In this document: positions 34,986-43,953 of the stretch, in pieces
Layout: each line of letters begins with the position of its first letter
How positions within the stretch are numbered: the first letter of the stretch is position 1
NCBI RefSeq assembly: GCF_014191545.1
Contig: NZ_AP023361.1
Coordinates: forward strand, 2,818,501 to 2,882,500
Length of the DNA stretch: 64,000 nt
Direction: 5' to 3'
Source: Terrihabitans soli
GTDB lineage: Bacteria > Pseudomonadota > Alphaproteobacteria > Rhizobiales > Methylopilaceae
Position numbers and translations under genes: made by a program
The notes under the pieces: model-generated
The model's database searches: none
Told to the model about the DNA's origin: nothing
Seen by the model: only the letters and a program-made list of their open reading frames with translations

Positions 34986-36047
34986 ATGTTGGACAGGCTT
35001 TCAAGAACCGCTCTCGCCATGCTGGTGGGGCTCGCCGGCGGTTCGTTCTTCTACGCGCTGCACATCCCCCTGCCCTGGATGCTGGGCTCGCTGTTCGCGA
35101 CCGCCCTTGCGGTCCTCTTGGGACGCGACTGGCTGATGCCGCCGCTGTTCCGCAATGCGGCGCGCCCGGTGATCGGCGTTCTCGCGGGCAGCGCATTTAC
35201 CCCGGTCGTTGTCATTGCGCTCGCGGAAAGCTGGGACGTCATCCTCTACGCGGCCTCCTATTCCGTCATCATCACGATTCTCGGCTTCTTCTTTTTCAAG
35301 AAGATATGCCGATACGATGTCATGACATCGTTCTTCTGCTCGACGCCCGGCGGGCTCGGCGAGCTCATCATGATCGGCTCGCAACTCGGCGGGAATATCA
35401 GGACCATGGTGTTCGTTCACACCATCCGCATTTCCGCCGTCGTTTTCATCGTGCCGGCGATTATGCAGTTTTTCACCGACATCGATCTTTCTCGGCCCGT
35501 CATGGCCGCCCATGCGCATGTCGGCATGGACCTGATCGATTGGCTTATCATCGGCGCCTGCTGCGCGGCCGGCTTCATCACCAGCATCAAGTTCAGAAAC
35601 CTGAGCGGCGGCGCTATTTTCGTGCCCCTGGCTTTGAGCGCGGCCTTGCATGCGACGGGCGTCACGCAGGCCGTGCCGCCGCAATGGATGGTCGGCGCCG
35701 TGCAGATCGTCATCGGAGCGTCGGCCGGTGCACGCTTTGCCGGCATCGGCTGGGCGGAGGTGCGGCGCACTTTGGTCCATGCCGTGGTGTGGGCGGTTGC
35801 GATGATCGGTGTCGCGGCGCTGATGGCCGTTATCGGATCGATGTTCTTCGACCGAACCTTCTCCGCCCTCTTGCTGGCCGCTGCCCCTGGCGGGTTGCCC
35901 GAGATGACCATCATCGCCTACGCCATCGGCATCGACGTCGCCTTTGTCGTCACCTGCCACGTGTGCCGGGTCATTCTGGTGATCGTGGCCGGAGCCCAGA
36001 CCGGGGCCTGGCTTGCCCGGCGCCAGAAATCCGTGCCCGAGGCGTGA
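34986..36047 (+). CDS. AbrB-family (ammonia-monooxygenase-like) membrane protein
   Basis: Integral membrane protein of 353 residues with about ten helices in two similar halves, each with a P-W-M-L-G-S or G-A-R-F-A loop and a TPGGLGEL / APGGLPEM motif (STPGGLGELIMIG and AAPGGLPEMTIIA). This is the PF05145 family, labelled AbrB duplication or putative ammonia monooxygenase by old annotation; it is not a DNA-binding AbrB. The internal repeat and the conserved PGG-E pairs suggest a transporter or exporter. It lies between two paralogous GntR genes, 7 bases after the first, so it probably moves a pathway compound. GAGG is just upstream of the ATG. Confidence 0.83.
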   Translation: MLDRLSRTALAMLVGLAGGSFFYALHIPLPWMLGSLFATALAVLLGRDWLMPPLFRNAARPVIGVLAGSAFTPVVVIALAESWDVILYAASYSVIITILGFFFFKKICRYDVMTSFFCSTPGGLGELIMIGSQLGGNIRTMVFVHTIRISAVVFIVPAIMQFFTDIDLSRPVMAAHAHVGMDLIDWLIIGACCAAGFITSIKFRNLSGGAIFVPLALSAALHATGVTQAVPPQWMVGAVQIVIGASAGARFAGIGWAEVRRTLVHAVVWAVAMIGVAALMAVIGSMFFDRTFSALLLAAAPGGLPEMTIIAYAIGIDVAFVVTCHVCRVILVIVAGAQTGAWLARRQKSVPEA

Positions 36048-36090
36048 TCCACGCCGCGTCGGACGGGCGTTTTCAGCATTGCGGCCATGC

Positions 36091-36098
36091 TGTTAACA
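36091..36098. promoter_or_regulatory. palindrome TGTTAACA upstream of the second GntR gene
   Basis: Perfect 8-base palindrome in the intergenic gap before the second FCD regulator, with a GGATAAT -10-like box at 36118-36124. It resembles TTGTTGACAA at 30977 and GGTTGACAAT at 38663, so it could be an autoregulatory operator. This is an inference from only three sites. Confidence 0.3.
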
Positions 36099-36171
36099 AA
36101 AGAATTGCCCGGCATATGGATAATCGGGTTGTTTGTTGATAGTCCGGCTATTCAAGGAGTTGCAGGCGGCC

Positions 36172-36873
36172 GTGAGCCAATCTCTCGATTTCGATGATGC
36201 AGGCGGACAGGCGGGCGAGGCGGAGTCGCGCAAAGGCGATATTCCGCAGTCGGTCGTCGAAGCGCTGCGCCGCTACATCGTCACCGGCAAGCTCCTGCCG
36301 AACGAGCATCTGGTCGAGGCCGATCTCGCTCGCAACCTCAACACCAACCGGGCGAATATCCGCACGGCCTTCGTTGTGCTGGAAGGCGAGGGCCTCGTCA
36401 CACGCGAGCCGAACCGTGGCGCCCGTGTGCGCCGGGTCTCCGCCGATGAGGCTCTCGAAATCGTGCAGGTTCGCGTCGCGCTTGAGACTTTGAGCGCGCA
36501 AGTGGCGGCGGAAAACGCGACCCCGCAGGATGTCGAAAAACTTGAAGGCATTCTTGCGGGCATGAGGACGTGTTTCGCCGCGGGCGATTTCCTCGGCATG
36601 TCGGAACTGAACGCCCAGCTTCACGGCCTCATTACCGACATTGCCAACAACAAGACGCTGAGCCGTATGCTCGCAAACCTCAATCATCAGCTTGTGCGCG
36701 TGCAATACCGCACCGTGCTGATGCCCGGCCGTGCCGAGCGCGCCCTTAAGGAGCATACCGATATCGTTGCGGCGATCGCCGCCAAGGATCCGGAGAAGGC
36801 CTATGCCGCCATGTCCGTCCATTTGCGGGCGGTCCGGGACAATCTGCGCGTCTTCCTGAAAAGCGGCTTTTAA
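36172..36873 (+). CDS. GntR-family regulator, FCD subfamily (second copy)
   Basis: FCD-type GntR regulator of about 233 residues, paralog of the gene at 34313. The winged helix spans about 25-90 (ALRRYIVTGKLLPNEHLVEA, NTNRANIRTAFVVLEGEGLV, EPNRGARVRRVS) and the FCD helical bundle follows. GTG 36172 is used, with AAGGAG 12 bases upstream; a TTG at 36133 would extend it. The near identity of the recognition wing with the first copy suggests overlapping operators, while the diverged FCD domains may sense different intermediates. It is convergent with the ThDP-enzyme gene, with 19 bases between the stops. Confidence 0.87.
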   Translation: MSQSLDFDDAGGQAGEAESRKGDIPQSVVEALRRYIVTGKLLPNEHLVEADLARNLNTNRANIRTAFVVLEGEGLVTREPNRGARVRRVSADEALEIVQVRVALETLSAQVAAENATPQDVEKLEGILAGMRTCFAAGDFLGMSELNAQLHGLITDIANNKTLSRMLANLNHQLVRVQYRTVLMPGRAERALKEHTDIVAAIAAKDPEKAYAAMSVHLRAVRDNLRVFLKSGF

Positions 36874-36892
36874 TCGCCGCGATCCCGCAGGA

Positions 36893-38587
36893 TCAGCGCA
36901 GTCCCTTGTGATGCTTCGGCAGCGCCGGCGATACGACATTCGCCGAAATCGTGATGTCCCACAGCGCCGCAGTTTTTTCGCGCTGGAACTCGGCAAACAA
37001 ATCGGGCAGCTGGCGGATATCGTCGACCTTGTGGCCGATGAGATCAAAGCCGCGCGCAATGCGTCCGATATCGCCGCGACCGAAAATCGCCGGACCGTCG
37101 TCAACGCCCTCACTGCGCAATTTGTGGATTTCCGAACCGTAGGCGCCATCGTTCAGAACGATGAACAGGATGCGCATGCCGTGGCGCTTTACCGTTTCCA
37201 ATTCCTGAATATGCATCAGCGTGCCGCCATCGCCGTCGATCATCACAATGGGCTCATCCGGATAGGCGGCAGCAACGCCCATCGCATACGAGATGCCGTT
37301 ACCGATGGCGCCGAATTCGCGGATCGTGTGGAAGCGGCTCATATCGCGGCCATGCATATGCGCCGAAAAATATGAGCAGTGCCCGGACGAATTGACGATG
37401 TGCCAAGTCTTCGGCAGGACCGCATCGAGCTTGGCGATAACATCGCGCGGATCGGCGGCATTGCCGTCGGGCGGAAACTGGTTGCGGTTCGGCGGTGAAC
37501 TGATGAGTTCCTTGTGCAGTTCCGGCGTGCGCCAGCCGGACGGCTTATAGCCGGCAGAGCGCACCGCGTGTGCCAGCGCGCGGGCCCCGGCGCCCGCATC
37601 GGCCGAGATGTAAAGATCGGCCGGCGTGCGGCCGTGCTGTTCTCCCAGAGGATTGATATCGATCTGAAGAACGCGCGCCTGCGGAAAGAGCTTGCCGTTC
37701 TCCGCCGTGTGATAGGTCAGCCGTGCACCGACCGCGATGACGAGATCGGCTTCGCTGAAAGCCTTGCGCGTCGCGTCAGCGGAAAAACCGCCGGCAATCC
37801 CGATCTCGTATGGCGATCCGTTGAACATGCCGCGCACCGGCAGGGTCGCAGCCAGATACGCACCGCACGCATCCGCGAGAGCTTCGCACTCGGCGCGGGC
37901 GCCGCTGAGCTTTGCGCCGCGTCCGCCGAGCACAACGATCTTCTGGCTGGATTGAATGAGCGCAACGGCACGCGCGATCGCGTCCGGATCCGGCTGCGCC
38001 GCGCCGCCCTGCGGCATCACGGAAAGCGAATTCGTATAGGCCGGCAGTTCGATCTCGCGCTGCTGAAGATCGAAGGGCACGCCGATGACGACGGGCTGCC
38101 GTGTCTGGCGTGCGAGCAGGAATGCGCGCCGCACAAGATTGAACATCTGCGAGGGATCGTGCGCGGCGATATAGGTCGCGCCCGTCGCGCGAACGAACGG
38201 CGCATGATCGATATACTGATTGTACCAGGCCGCGCCGATCGGGCTTTCGCCGGCAAATACAACAAGGGGAATGCTGGCGCGAACGGCGGCGGGCAGCGCG
38301 GTCATCAGCTGAGTGAGCCCGGGTCCGCAGGTCACCGACGCAACGCCGACATCGCCGGTCGCGCTGGCATAACTTGTCGCCATCGCGCAGGCGCAGTGCT
38401 CGTGCCGCACGTGATAGAGCTTGACGCCCAACTCACCGAGCGTGATCGCCCAGTGCATATTGGCGTCGCCGAGAAGCGTAAAAAGGCGGGTGACGCCTTC
38501 GGCGCGAAAGGCTTCCGCAAGATGCTCGTAAAGCTTGGCTTTTCGTAAGCCGGAGGGAGCCGATGAGCTTTCTGTGCGCGCGTCCAC
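36893..38587 (-). CDS. thiamine diphosphate-dependent decarboxylase/synthase-like enzyme
   Basis: ThDP enzyme of 564 residues in the acetolactate synthase / benzoylformate decarboxylase superfamily. The N-terminal pyrimidine-binding domain carries the catalytic Glu (VRHEHCACAMA, about residue 63). The middle domain has the VVLGGRGAKLSG Rossmann start. The C-terminal domain holds the ThDP-Mg motif beginning IDGDGG (about 447) and ending LNDGAYG. The typical FAD-site pattern of acetolactate synthase is not obvious, so 2-oxoacid decarboxylation or carboligation are both open. The start is GTG with GAGG 6 bases upstream. It is divergent from an aldehyde dehydrogenase, which could oxidise the aldehyde formed by decarboxylation. 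Confidence 0.85.
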   Translation of the reverse strand: MDARTESSSAPSGLRKAKLYEHLAEAFRAEGVTRLFTLLGDANMHWAITLGELGVKLYHVRHEHCACAMATSYASATGDVGVASVTCGPGLTQLMTALPAAVRASIPLVVFAGESPIGAAWYNQYIDHAPFVRATGATYIAAHDPSQMFNLVRRAFLLARQTRQPVVIGVPFDLQQREIELPAYTNSLSVMPQGGAAQPDPDAIARAVALIQSSQKIVVLGGRGAKLSGARAECEALADACGAYLAATLPVRGMFNGSPYEIGIAGGFSADATRKAFSEADLVIAVGARLTYHTAENGKLFPQARVLQIDINPLGEQHGRTPADLYISADAGAGARALAHAVRSAGYKPSGWRTPELHKELISSPPNRNQFPPDGNAADPRDVIAKLDAVLPKTWHIVNSSGHCSYFSAHMHGRDMSRFHTIREFGAIGNGISYAMGVAAAYPDEPIVMIDGDGGTLMHIQELETVKRHGMRILFIVLNDGAYGSEIHKLRSEGVDDGPAIFGRGDIGRIARGFDLIGHKVDDIRQLPDLFAEFQREKTAALWDITISANVVSPALPKHHKGLR

Positions 38588-38662
38588 TCAAGTCCTCGCT
38601 GAATGCGAATGGGCGCCGCGCCGAAGCGGGCGGATAGGCTCATTTATGAATGAAAACATTAC

Positions 38663-38672
38663 GGTTGACAAT
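38663..38672. promoter_or_regulatory. operator/promoter-like GGTTGACAAT between divergent catabolic genes
   Basis: TTGACA (38665-38670) in the 242-base gap between the divergent ThDP-enzyme and aldehyde-dehydrogenase genes, within a GTTGACAA string also found at 30979-30986 before tctC. It may be a -35 box or a shared GntR/FCD site. No clear -10 box follows at 17 bases. The gap shows no other gene. Confidence 0.25.
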
Positions 38673-38829
38673 CCTGTCGATGATATCAGACAGTGCCAGT
38701 AAGGGGCTGCGCCCTGCATCCCTTAAGGCGATGATCGCTGGCGGCCGGTATATTCGGCGCCCGCAGGACGTATCCTCCTTGCCGTCTCGCTGAGGACGTA
38801 CGTACGAACCGCCGAAATCCGGAAACGCT

Positions 38830-40269
38830 ATGACCGACAAACTTGCCGCTGTCCTCCCCCCGCTCACCAATCTGATCGGCGGACGCTGGACCGATGGTGG
38901 AAGCCTCATTCCCGTCCACGACAAGTTCACCGGCGCCGTCATCGCCGAGATCGCGCAAGCGAGCGAAGCCGATGTCAAAGAGGCGGTGACGCGGGCGCAG
39001 GCGGCGTTCGATGCGGGCGTCATCCCGCCTATCGAGCGGGCACGTATCCTGCGGGCGGTAGCTGCCGAGATTGAAAAGAACCGCGCGCGCCTGCGCGACA
39101 TCATGGTCGCCGAAACCGGTTTTACCCTCACCGATTCCGACGGCGATATCAGCCGCACGATCGTCACGCTGGATATCTGCGCCGAGGAAGCGACGCGCAT
39201 CACCGGTCACACCGTCCCCTTCGGCGCGACAGCCGGCCAGCACAATCGGCTGGGCTTCACCGTGCGCAGCCCGCTCGGTGTCGTCTGCGCGATCACGCCG
39301 TTCAACTCGCCGCTCAATACGGTCGCGCACAAGATCGGCCCGGCGCTCGCCGCCGGGAACTCCGTCGTGCTGAAGCCGTCGAACCTGACACCGCTGAGCG
39401 CTGCGGCCTTGTGCGATCTTTTCGTCAAGGCGGGCCTGCCGGCCGGATACCTTAATCTCGTCAACGGCTCGGGCTCGAAGATCGGGAACTATCTCGTCCA
39501 GGATCAGCGCATTGCCTTCTACACCTTCACCGGCAGCACCACGGTGGGGCGCATTATCCAGCAGGGCGCGGGCCTGCGCCGCACGCAGATGGAACTCGGT
39601 TCGATCGCCTCGACGATCGTCTGCGACGACGCGGATCTCGAGCTTGCCATCCCGAAGATCGCCAATGCCTCGTTCCGCAAGGCCGGCCAGGTCTGCACAT
39701 CGACGCAGCGCCTCTATCTGCAGCGGGGAATATTCGATGAGGCGCTCAAGCGTCTGACGGACGCTGCGAGTGCCATGCCCGCAGGCGATCCGCGCCGCCC
39801 GGAAACGCGCGTCGGGCCGATGATTTCGCAGGCAGAAGCCGAGCGCGCTGAAAGCTGGATTGCGGAAGCCAAGAAAAATCAGGCGCGAGTCGTTCTCGGC
39901 GGCACACGGACCGGGCCTGTGCTCTCGCCCACCATCCTCACCCATGTTGCGGACGGCATGCGCGTCGTCGACGAAGAAATCTTTGCGCCCTGCGTCGTGA
40001 TCCTGCCGTTCGACGAACTCGACGCCGCCGTCAAGCATTCCAACAACACGCCGTTCGGCCTTTCCGCCGGCATCTTTACGAGCGATGTCAAAGCGGCGGT
40101 CAATGCGGCACGCAACATGCGCTTTGGCGCCGTGCACATCAACGAAGCCTCGAGCGCGCGGGCCGACGGCATGCCGTTCGGTGGCGTGAAGGATTCGGGC
40201 TTCGGCCGCGAAGGCCCCAAATATGCGGTCGAGGAAATGACCGAAGAGCGGCTGATTACGTTTAACTGA
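38830..40269 (+). CDS. aldehyde dehydrogenase (NAD(P)-dependent)
   Basis: ALDH-superfamily enzyme of 479 residues that oxidises an aldehyde to the acid. The cofactor site VLKPSNLTPLSAA and TGSTTVGR, the general base Glu (MELGSIAS, about 255) and the nucleophile Cys (AGQVCTS, about 289) are in place, as is the late E-I-F-A-P motif. Overall it looks like the benzaldehyde/vanillin or succinate-semialdehyde type; the substrate cannot be read from sequence. It is divergent from the ThDP decarboxylase-like gene and probably takes its product. A hairpin follows the stop. Confidence 0.92.
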   Translation: MTDKLAAVLPPLTNLIGGRWTDGGSLIPVHDKFTGAVIAEIAQASEADVKEAVTRAQAAFDAGVIPPIERARILRAVAAEIEKNRARLRDIMVAETGFTLTDSDGDISRTIVTLDICAEEATRITGHTVPFGATAGQHNRLGFTVRSPLGVVCAITPFNSPLNTVAHKIGPALAAGNSVVLKPSNLTPLSAAALCDLFVKAGLPAGYLNLVNGSGSKIGNYLVQDQRIAFYTFTGSTTVGRIIQQGAGLRRTQMELGSIASTIVCDDADLELAIPKIANASFRKAGQVCTSTQRLYLQRGIFDEALKRLTDAASAMPAGDPRRPETRVGPMISQAEAERAESWIAEAKKNQARVVLGGTRTGPVLSPTILTHVADGMRVVDEEIFAPCVVILPFDELDAAVKHSNNTPFGLSAGIFTSDVKAAVNAARNMRFGAVHINEASSARADGMPFGGVKDSGFGREGPKYAVEEMTEERLITFN

Positions 40270-40303
40270 CCGGCCTTATCCGCGCGACCGGTGCGAAACA
40301 TGG

Positions 40304-40333
40304 TACGGGCCCGCGTTTCTGCGCGGGCCCGTA
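40304..40333 (+). terminator. strong hairpin after aldehyde dehydrogenase
   Basis: Perfect 12-bp stem TACGGGCCCGCG / CGCGGGCCCGTA with a 6-base loop, 34 bases after the dehydrogenase stop and facing the convergent chemoreceptor unit. No U-tract follows, so it may stop transcription from either side only with help, or protect mRNA ends. Confidence 0.5.
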
Positions 40334-40403
40334 TCACCGAGCAACTTGGGGGAGCTGGGGAGGATATTACCCGGTGATCCTTGAACGAAGACCGTGATCC
40401 CGC

Positions 40404-40622
40404 TTAGCGCTCCCGCTCGACGGCCCTCAGATGATCAGACACCAGATCGAAGCTGATCCGCGACGCCTGCTCGCTTGAAAGACCGCCCGTCAGGCTTTCC
40501 TTCCAAACATTCAGAAGCTGCGTGATCATCAACGCGGCGCGGTCGGAATGACCGAGCCCGGTGAAGCCATCGCCCTCCGGAACGAGCCGGAGATGGCGGG
40601 CGGCTGCGAGCGGCTCTCCCAT
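40404..40622 (-). CDS. small protein coupled to the chemoreceptor
   Basis: Unrecognised protein of 72 residues without signal peptide or membrane helix. Its ATG overlaps the chemoreceptor stop by one base (TGATG), which argues for a real, translationally coupled gene. The second half is helical (LMITQLLNVWKESLTGG and RISFDLVSDHLRAVERE). It may be a small adaptor of the receptor, but no motif supports a specific role. Confidence 0.6.
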   Translation of the reverse strand: MGEPLAAARHLRLVPEGDGFTGLGHSDRAALMITQLLNVWKESLTGGLSSEQASRISFDLVSDHLRAVERER

Positions 40623-42328
40623 CACGCGACCCTCACGCGCGAGATGAACGCATCGACCTGATCGCGAAGCGATGTGGCCTGGACCGAGAGGTCGCCGGCA
40701 GCCGTCACGATCTGGCCGGAGACCTGCTCGGTCTGCGCAGCCGCCTGGTTGACACCCGCGATATTGGACGTCACTTCCTGCGTGCCCTGAGCCGCCTGCG
40801 TGACATTGCGGGAGATTTCCGCCGTCGCAGCGCCCTGTTCATCGACCGCAGCGGCAATTGCCGCCGAGATCGAGTTGATCTGATCGATCGTCGCCGTGAT
40901 CGAACCGATGGCCGTCACGACTTCGTTTGTCGCCGACTGGACCGCATGAACCTGCGAGGAGATTTCTTCCGTCGCTTTGGATGTCTGCGATGCCAGCTCC
41001 TTAACCTCGACCGCGACAACCGCAAATCCCCTACCCGCTTCGCCGGCGCGCGCCGCCTCGATCGTGGCGTTGAGCGCAAGCAGGTTCGTCTGAGCTGCGA
41101 TATCGGAGATAAGGTTGACGACCTCGCTGATACGCTGCGCATTTGCGGCCAGAGTCTGCACAAGGTTTGCGACGCTTGCGGCCTGGCCGCTGGCACCGGC
41201 CGCAACCTGCGCCGCCGTCGTCACCTGCTCACCGATTTCGCGGATCGACGCCGAAAGCTCTTCGGCAGATCCAGCAACCGTCTGCACATTGGCGGTCGCC
41301 TGTTCGGACGCGGCGGCAACAATTGTTGACTGTCGGCTGGTTTCATCGGCGGCGGCGCTCATCTGCGACGCATTTTGCTGCAGCTGTTCCGCGGCCGAGG
41401 AGACGGCACGCACCACACCCATGACTTCGGACTCGAAGTTATTCGCCAGCTGGTTCATGGCTGCACGGGCATCTTCCTCACTCTTCCGCTTCTGCTCTTC
41501 GGCGTCGCGTTCGAGCCGCTCCTTCTCGAGGCCATTCTGTTTGAAGATGACGGCGGCCCGCGCCACATCGCCGACCTCATCCTTGCGGTTCGTGCCCGCA
41601 ACTTCAAAGCCGAAATTGCCCGATGCCAGGCGCTGCAGAACCTCGACCATTACTCTGATCGGCTTCGAAATGCCGAAGTGACCGAGGAGGAAGCCGACGA
41701 TCACGCTGAGCGCGATGCCGACGACCGTAACGGTCAGCATGAGCGTCGAGGTTGCGTGATACTCGTTCGTCGCGTCCTCGGACTGCTTGTCTACGTCCTT
41801 GTCCATCTCGCTGCTCATGGTGCGCAGCGCAGCACGCAATTCATCCGCCTTTTCGCGGCTCTGCATCGCGCCATCGCGCAGGCGCTCCATTTCTTCCGTC
41901 ATCTCGACTTTGGTGCCCGAGGCCAGTTTGACGGTACGCTCAAGGTAGCTCTCATACTCACCCATGAGCTTGTCGACATTCGCGACCTGGGCCTTGCGCT
42001 GATCCGAGATGACCTTCGAGCGCAGCCGGTCGAGCCGCTCGCGGAAAAGCTTTTTTTCTTCGGCAATTGCCGGCATGACCTCGGCAAGATTTTCGGGGCG
42101 CGGGTCGCCCGCGATGCGGAACTCCGCGCGGCCGAGCGCCATCGCGTTGACCGAGAGCTGCTGCGAGAGGAGCGCGTTGCCCGCGATACGTTCCATCTCT
42201 CCCGTTGCATGGTTCAACGAGGAGAGCGACGTCGTTCCAAGGTAAGACAGCAGCGCCGACATCGATGCCATCAGCGCGATGACGGCGAGTATCTTGTAGA
42301 TGATCTTTATTCTTCCCAGCAGTTCCAT
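40622..42328 (-). CDS. methyl-accepting chemotaxis protein
   Basis: Transmembrane chemoreceptor of 568 residues. The first helix is at about 8-30 ([21 protein letters not shown]), followed by a periplasmic four-helix-bundle sensor of about 160 residues, a second helix near 195-215 ([20 protein letters not shown]), a HAMP domain and a long coiled-coil signalling domain. The signalling hairpin tip is visible in [22 protein letters not shown], and Ala/Glu/Gln-rich methylation helices flank it. No C-terminal CheR-binding pentapeptide is seen. ATG 42328 is used. The ligand is unknown; nearness to the carboxylate catabolic locus makes an organic acid plausible. Confidence 0.95.
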   Translation of the reverse strand: MELLGRIKIIYKILAVIALMASMSALLSYLGTTSLSSLNHATGEMERIAGNALLSQQLSVNAMALGRAEFRIAGDPRPENLAEVMPAIAEEKKLFRERLDRLRSKVISDQRKAQVANVDKLMGEYESYLERTVKLASGTKVEMTEEMERLRDGAMQSREKADELRAALRTMSSEMDKDVDKQSEDATNEYHATSTLMLTVTVVGIALSVIVGFLLGHFGISKPIRVMVEVLQRLASGNFGFEVAGTNRKDEVGDVARAAVIFKQNGLEKERLERDAEEQKRKSEEDARAAMNQLANNFESEVMGVVRAVSSAAEQLQQNASQMSAAADETSRQSTIVAAASEQATANVQTVAGSAEELSASIREIGEQVTTAAQVAAGASGQAASVANLVQTLAANAQRISEVVNLISDIAAQTNLLALNATIEAARAGEAGRGFAVVAVEVKELASQTSKATEEISSQVHAVQSATNEVVTAIGSITATIDQINSISAAIAAAVDEQGAATAEISRNVTQAAQGTQEVTSNIAGVNQAAAQTEQVSGQIVTAAGDLSVQATSLRDQVDAFISRVRVA

Positions 42329-42607
42329 AGCCCCAACCTCCATGGCCCGTCCGACGGCCCTATCGGCGGCCGAGTAAAGCGGCGGCCGGAACGCAATTTC
42401 GCGTCGCCCGACAGCTCTCGCTTCTCGCCTCGCACGCGAAGGCTGGAGATCTCGTGGTTAACGGGTTCTTGCCGCGCGGCCGCGTGAATGTTTTTCGCTG
42501 GTGGCGGTGAAACCGGAACTCGAACGTGCATCCATTCGAACCAAACGGTTCGCGCTGCACATCGTCAAAGGATCAAAAGCACTCATTCGGCGGCGCGCCA
42601 AATGACA

Positions 42608-43702
42608 CTAATTTGCGTCGCTCTTTTTATCTGTATGGGCAGATTTCGAATCAGCGAGCTTGATCGCGGTCGATCCGTCGGGAAGAGGGAGAAATTCGAC
42701 GCCCGCCTTCTCCAGCGCCTTCTGCACCAGACTGGCCGTGAGATCGCGATGCGTGCGATCGCCTTCCATTTCCATCCGTCTTATTGTCGACAGGGATACA
42801 CCTGCTTTGTGAGCGAGCGCTTTGGCCGGCCAATCGAGCAGGCCGCGCGCCGCGCGCATCAGCGCGCCGCTCAAGACGGGGACAGATTCCGGACCGTCGA
42901 TAGCGCCGTTCGGCACAAACCGCGTTTGATCCGGGAAAAACGTAAAATCGCAGCGCTGGATATCGACGCAGACAAGCGACACCTCAAGCGTCGTATCGGG
43001 ATGCCGGAAAACAATCGGCGCCGCGCGAAACGCGTACAAAACCCACTGATCGCCTCTGTCGCGGATCAGAATCGTCTGGGCAAAGCTTTTCCCGGTCCGC
43101 ACCGCACCGACCCAAGCGGCGCGCAGCGCAGACTGATGCCGTTCATGGACACGTTCGAGCCATCCCCATTGGCTGGCCTGCTGAGGCTTCATCCCGGTGA
43201 TCGAACACCAGCTGGTGCAAAGCGACACGGCGCCGTCGGGCTCAACCGTCCAGGTGATGGGCGATATCGAGCGTGATAAATCAACAAGCTGCTTTTGTGA
43301 TTGAACGGCCGCCGAACGCTCGTGATGCAACTCCGATATATCGAAAACTGCACCTACAACCTTTGTAGGCACCCAATTCTCAAAAATTATATGTATATGG
43401 CTGCGCAGCCGGCGAATGGTGCCGCCCGGCGTGATGATGCGCATTTCAAGCGCACAGGCATCCTGGTCTTCGAGATGGGCCCATTGCTGCTCGACCCGAG
43501 GACGGTCTTCCGGATGCAATATGCTGAGCACACGCGATGCGTCGGCGCGTTCGTCCGGATCGAGGCCGAGCAAGCTCGACAGGCCTTCGGAGCAATAGGT
43601 TTCACACGTTACGAGATCGTATGACCACGTACCGAAGCCGCATTGCTGTTCGACGAGAGCGAACTCTTCCGCGCTCAATCCAACCTGGGACGCCCGCTCC
43701 AT
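42608..43702 (-). CDS. PAS-PAS-HTH regulator
   Basis: Cytoplasmic protein of about 364 residues. PAS domain 1 (about 10-125, GFGTWSYDLVTCETYCSEG with an HPEDRPRVEQQW helix and a PAC-like strand) and a second PAS (about 140-250, VDLSRSISPITWTVEPDG with RVHERHQ) are followed by a C-terminal Cro/XRE-type helix-turn-helix (LMRAARGLLDWPAKALAHKAGVS then STIRRME, about 290-330). The HTH is the form found in short alphaproteobacterial XRE proteins. This looks like a one-component sensor in which PAS input controls DNA binding directly. ATG 43702 gives the shortest form covering both PAS domains. No target operator is evident. The gaps on either side (42329-42607 and 43703-43953) hold no gene I can support. 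Confidence 0.78.
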   Translation of the reverse strand: MERASQVGLSAEEFALVEQQCGFGTWSYDLVTCETYCSEGLSSLLGLDPDERADASRVLSILHPEDRPRVEQQWAHLEDQDACALEMRIITPGGTIRRLRSHIHIIFENWVPTKVVGAVFDISELHHERSAAVQSQKQLVDLSRSISPITWTVEPDGAVSLCTSWCSITGMKPQQASQWGWLERVHERHQSALRAAWVGAVRTGKSFAQTILIRDRGDQWVLYAFRAAPIVFRHPDTTLEVSLVCVDIQRCDFTFFPDQTRFVPNGAIDGPESVPVLSGALMRAARGLLDWPAKALAHKAGVSLSTIRRMEMEGDRTHRDLTASLVQKALEKAGVEFLPLPDGSTAIKLADSKSAHTDKKSDAN

Positions 43703-43953
43703 CCCCGAATATCGCCTCGAGCCAACCGCCGCGAACGAGCCGGCGAGCTTTTGTATTTCTGGATTAAATACAATGTGAAGAGATGGGAACGGCTCATCCA
43801 ACTAAGTGATGAGGAAGCTGTGATAAAAAACCTGCTCCGCGCACAGATTCGGAAGCTCTGCTAAAGCGACAACAGGATCGCTGTAGGTGCTGACAATTTC
43901 GAGTACCACGGGAGACGATTTGTCCGGCCTTCGTCGACCCGCGCCGATTGAGA

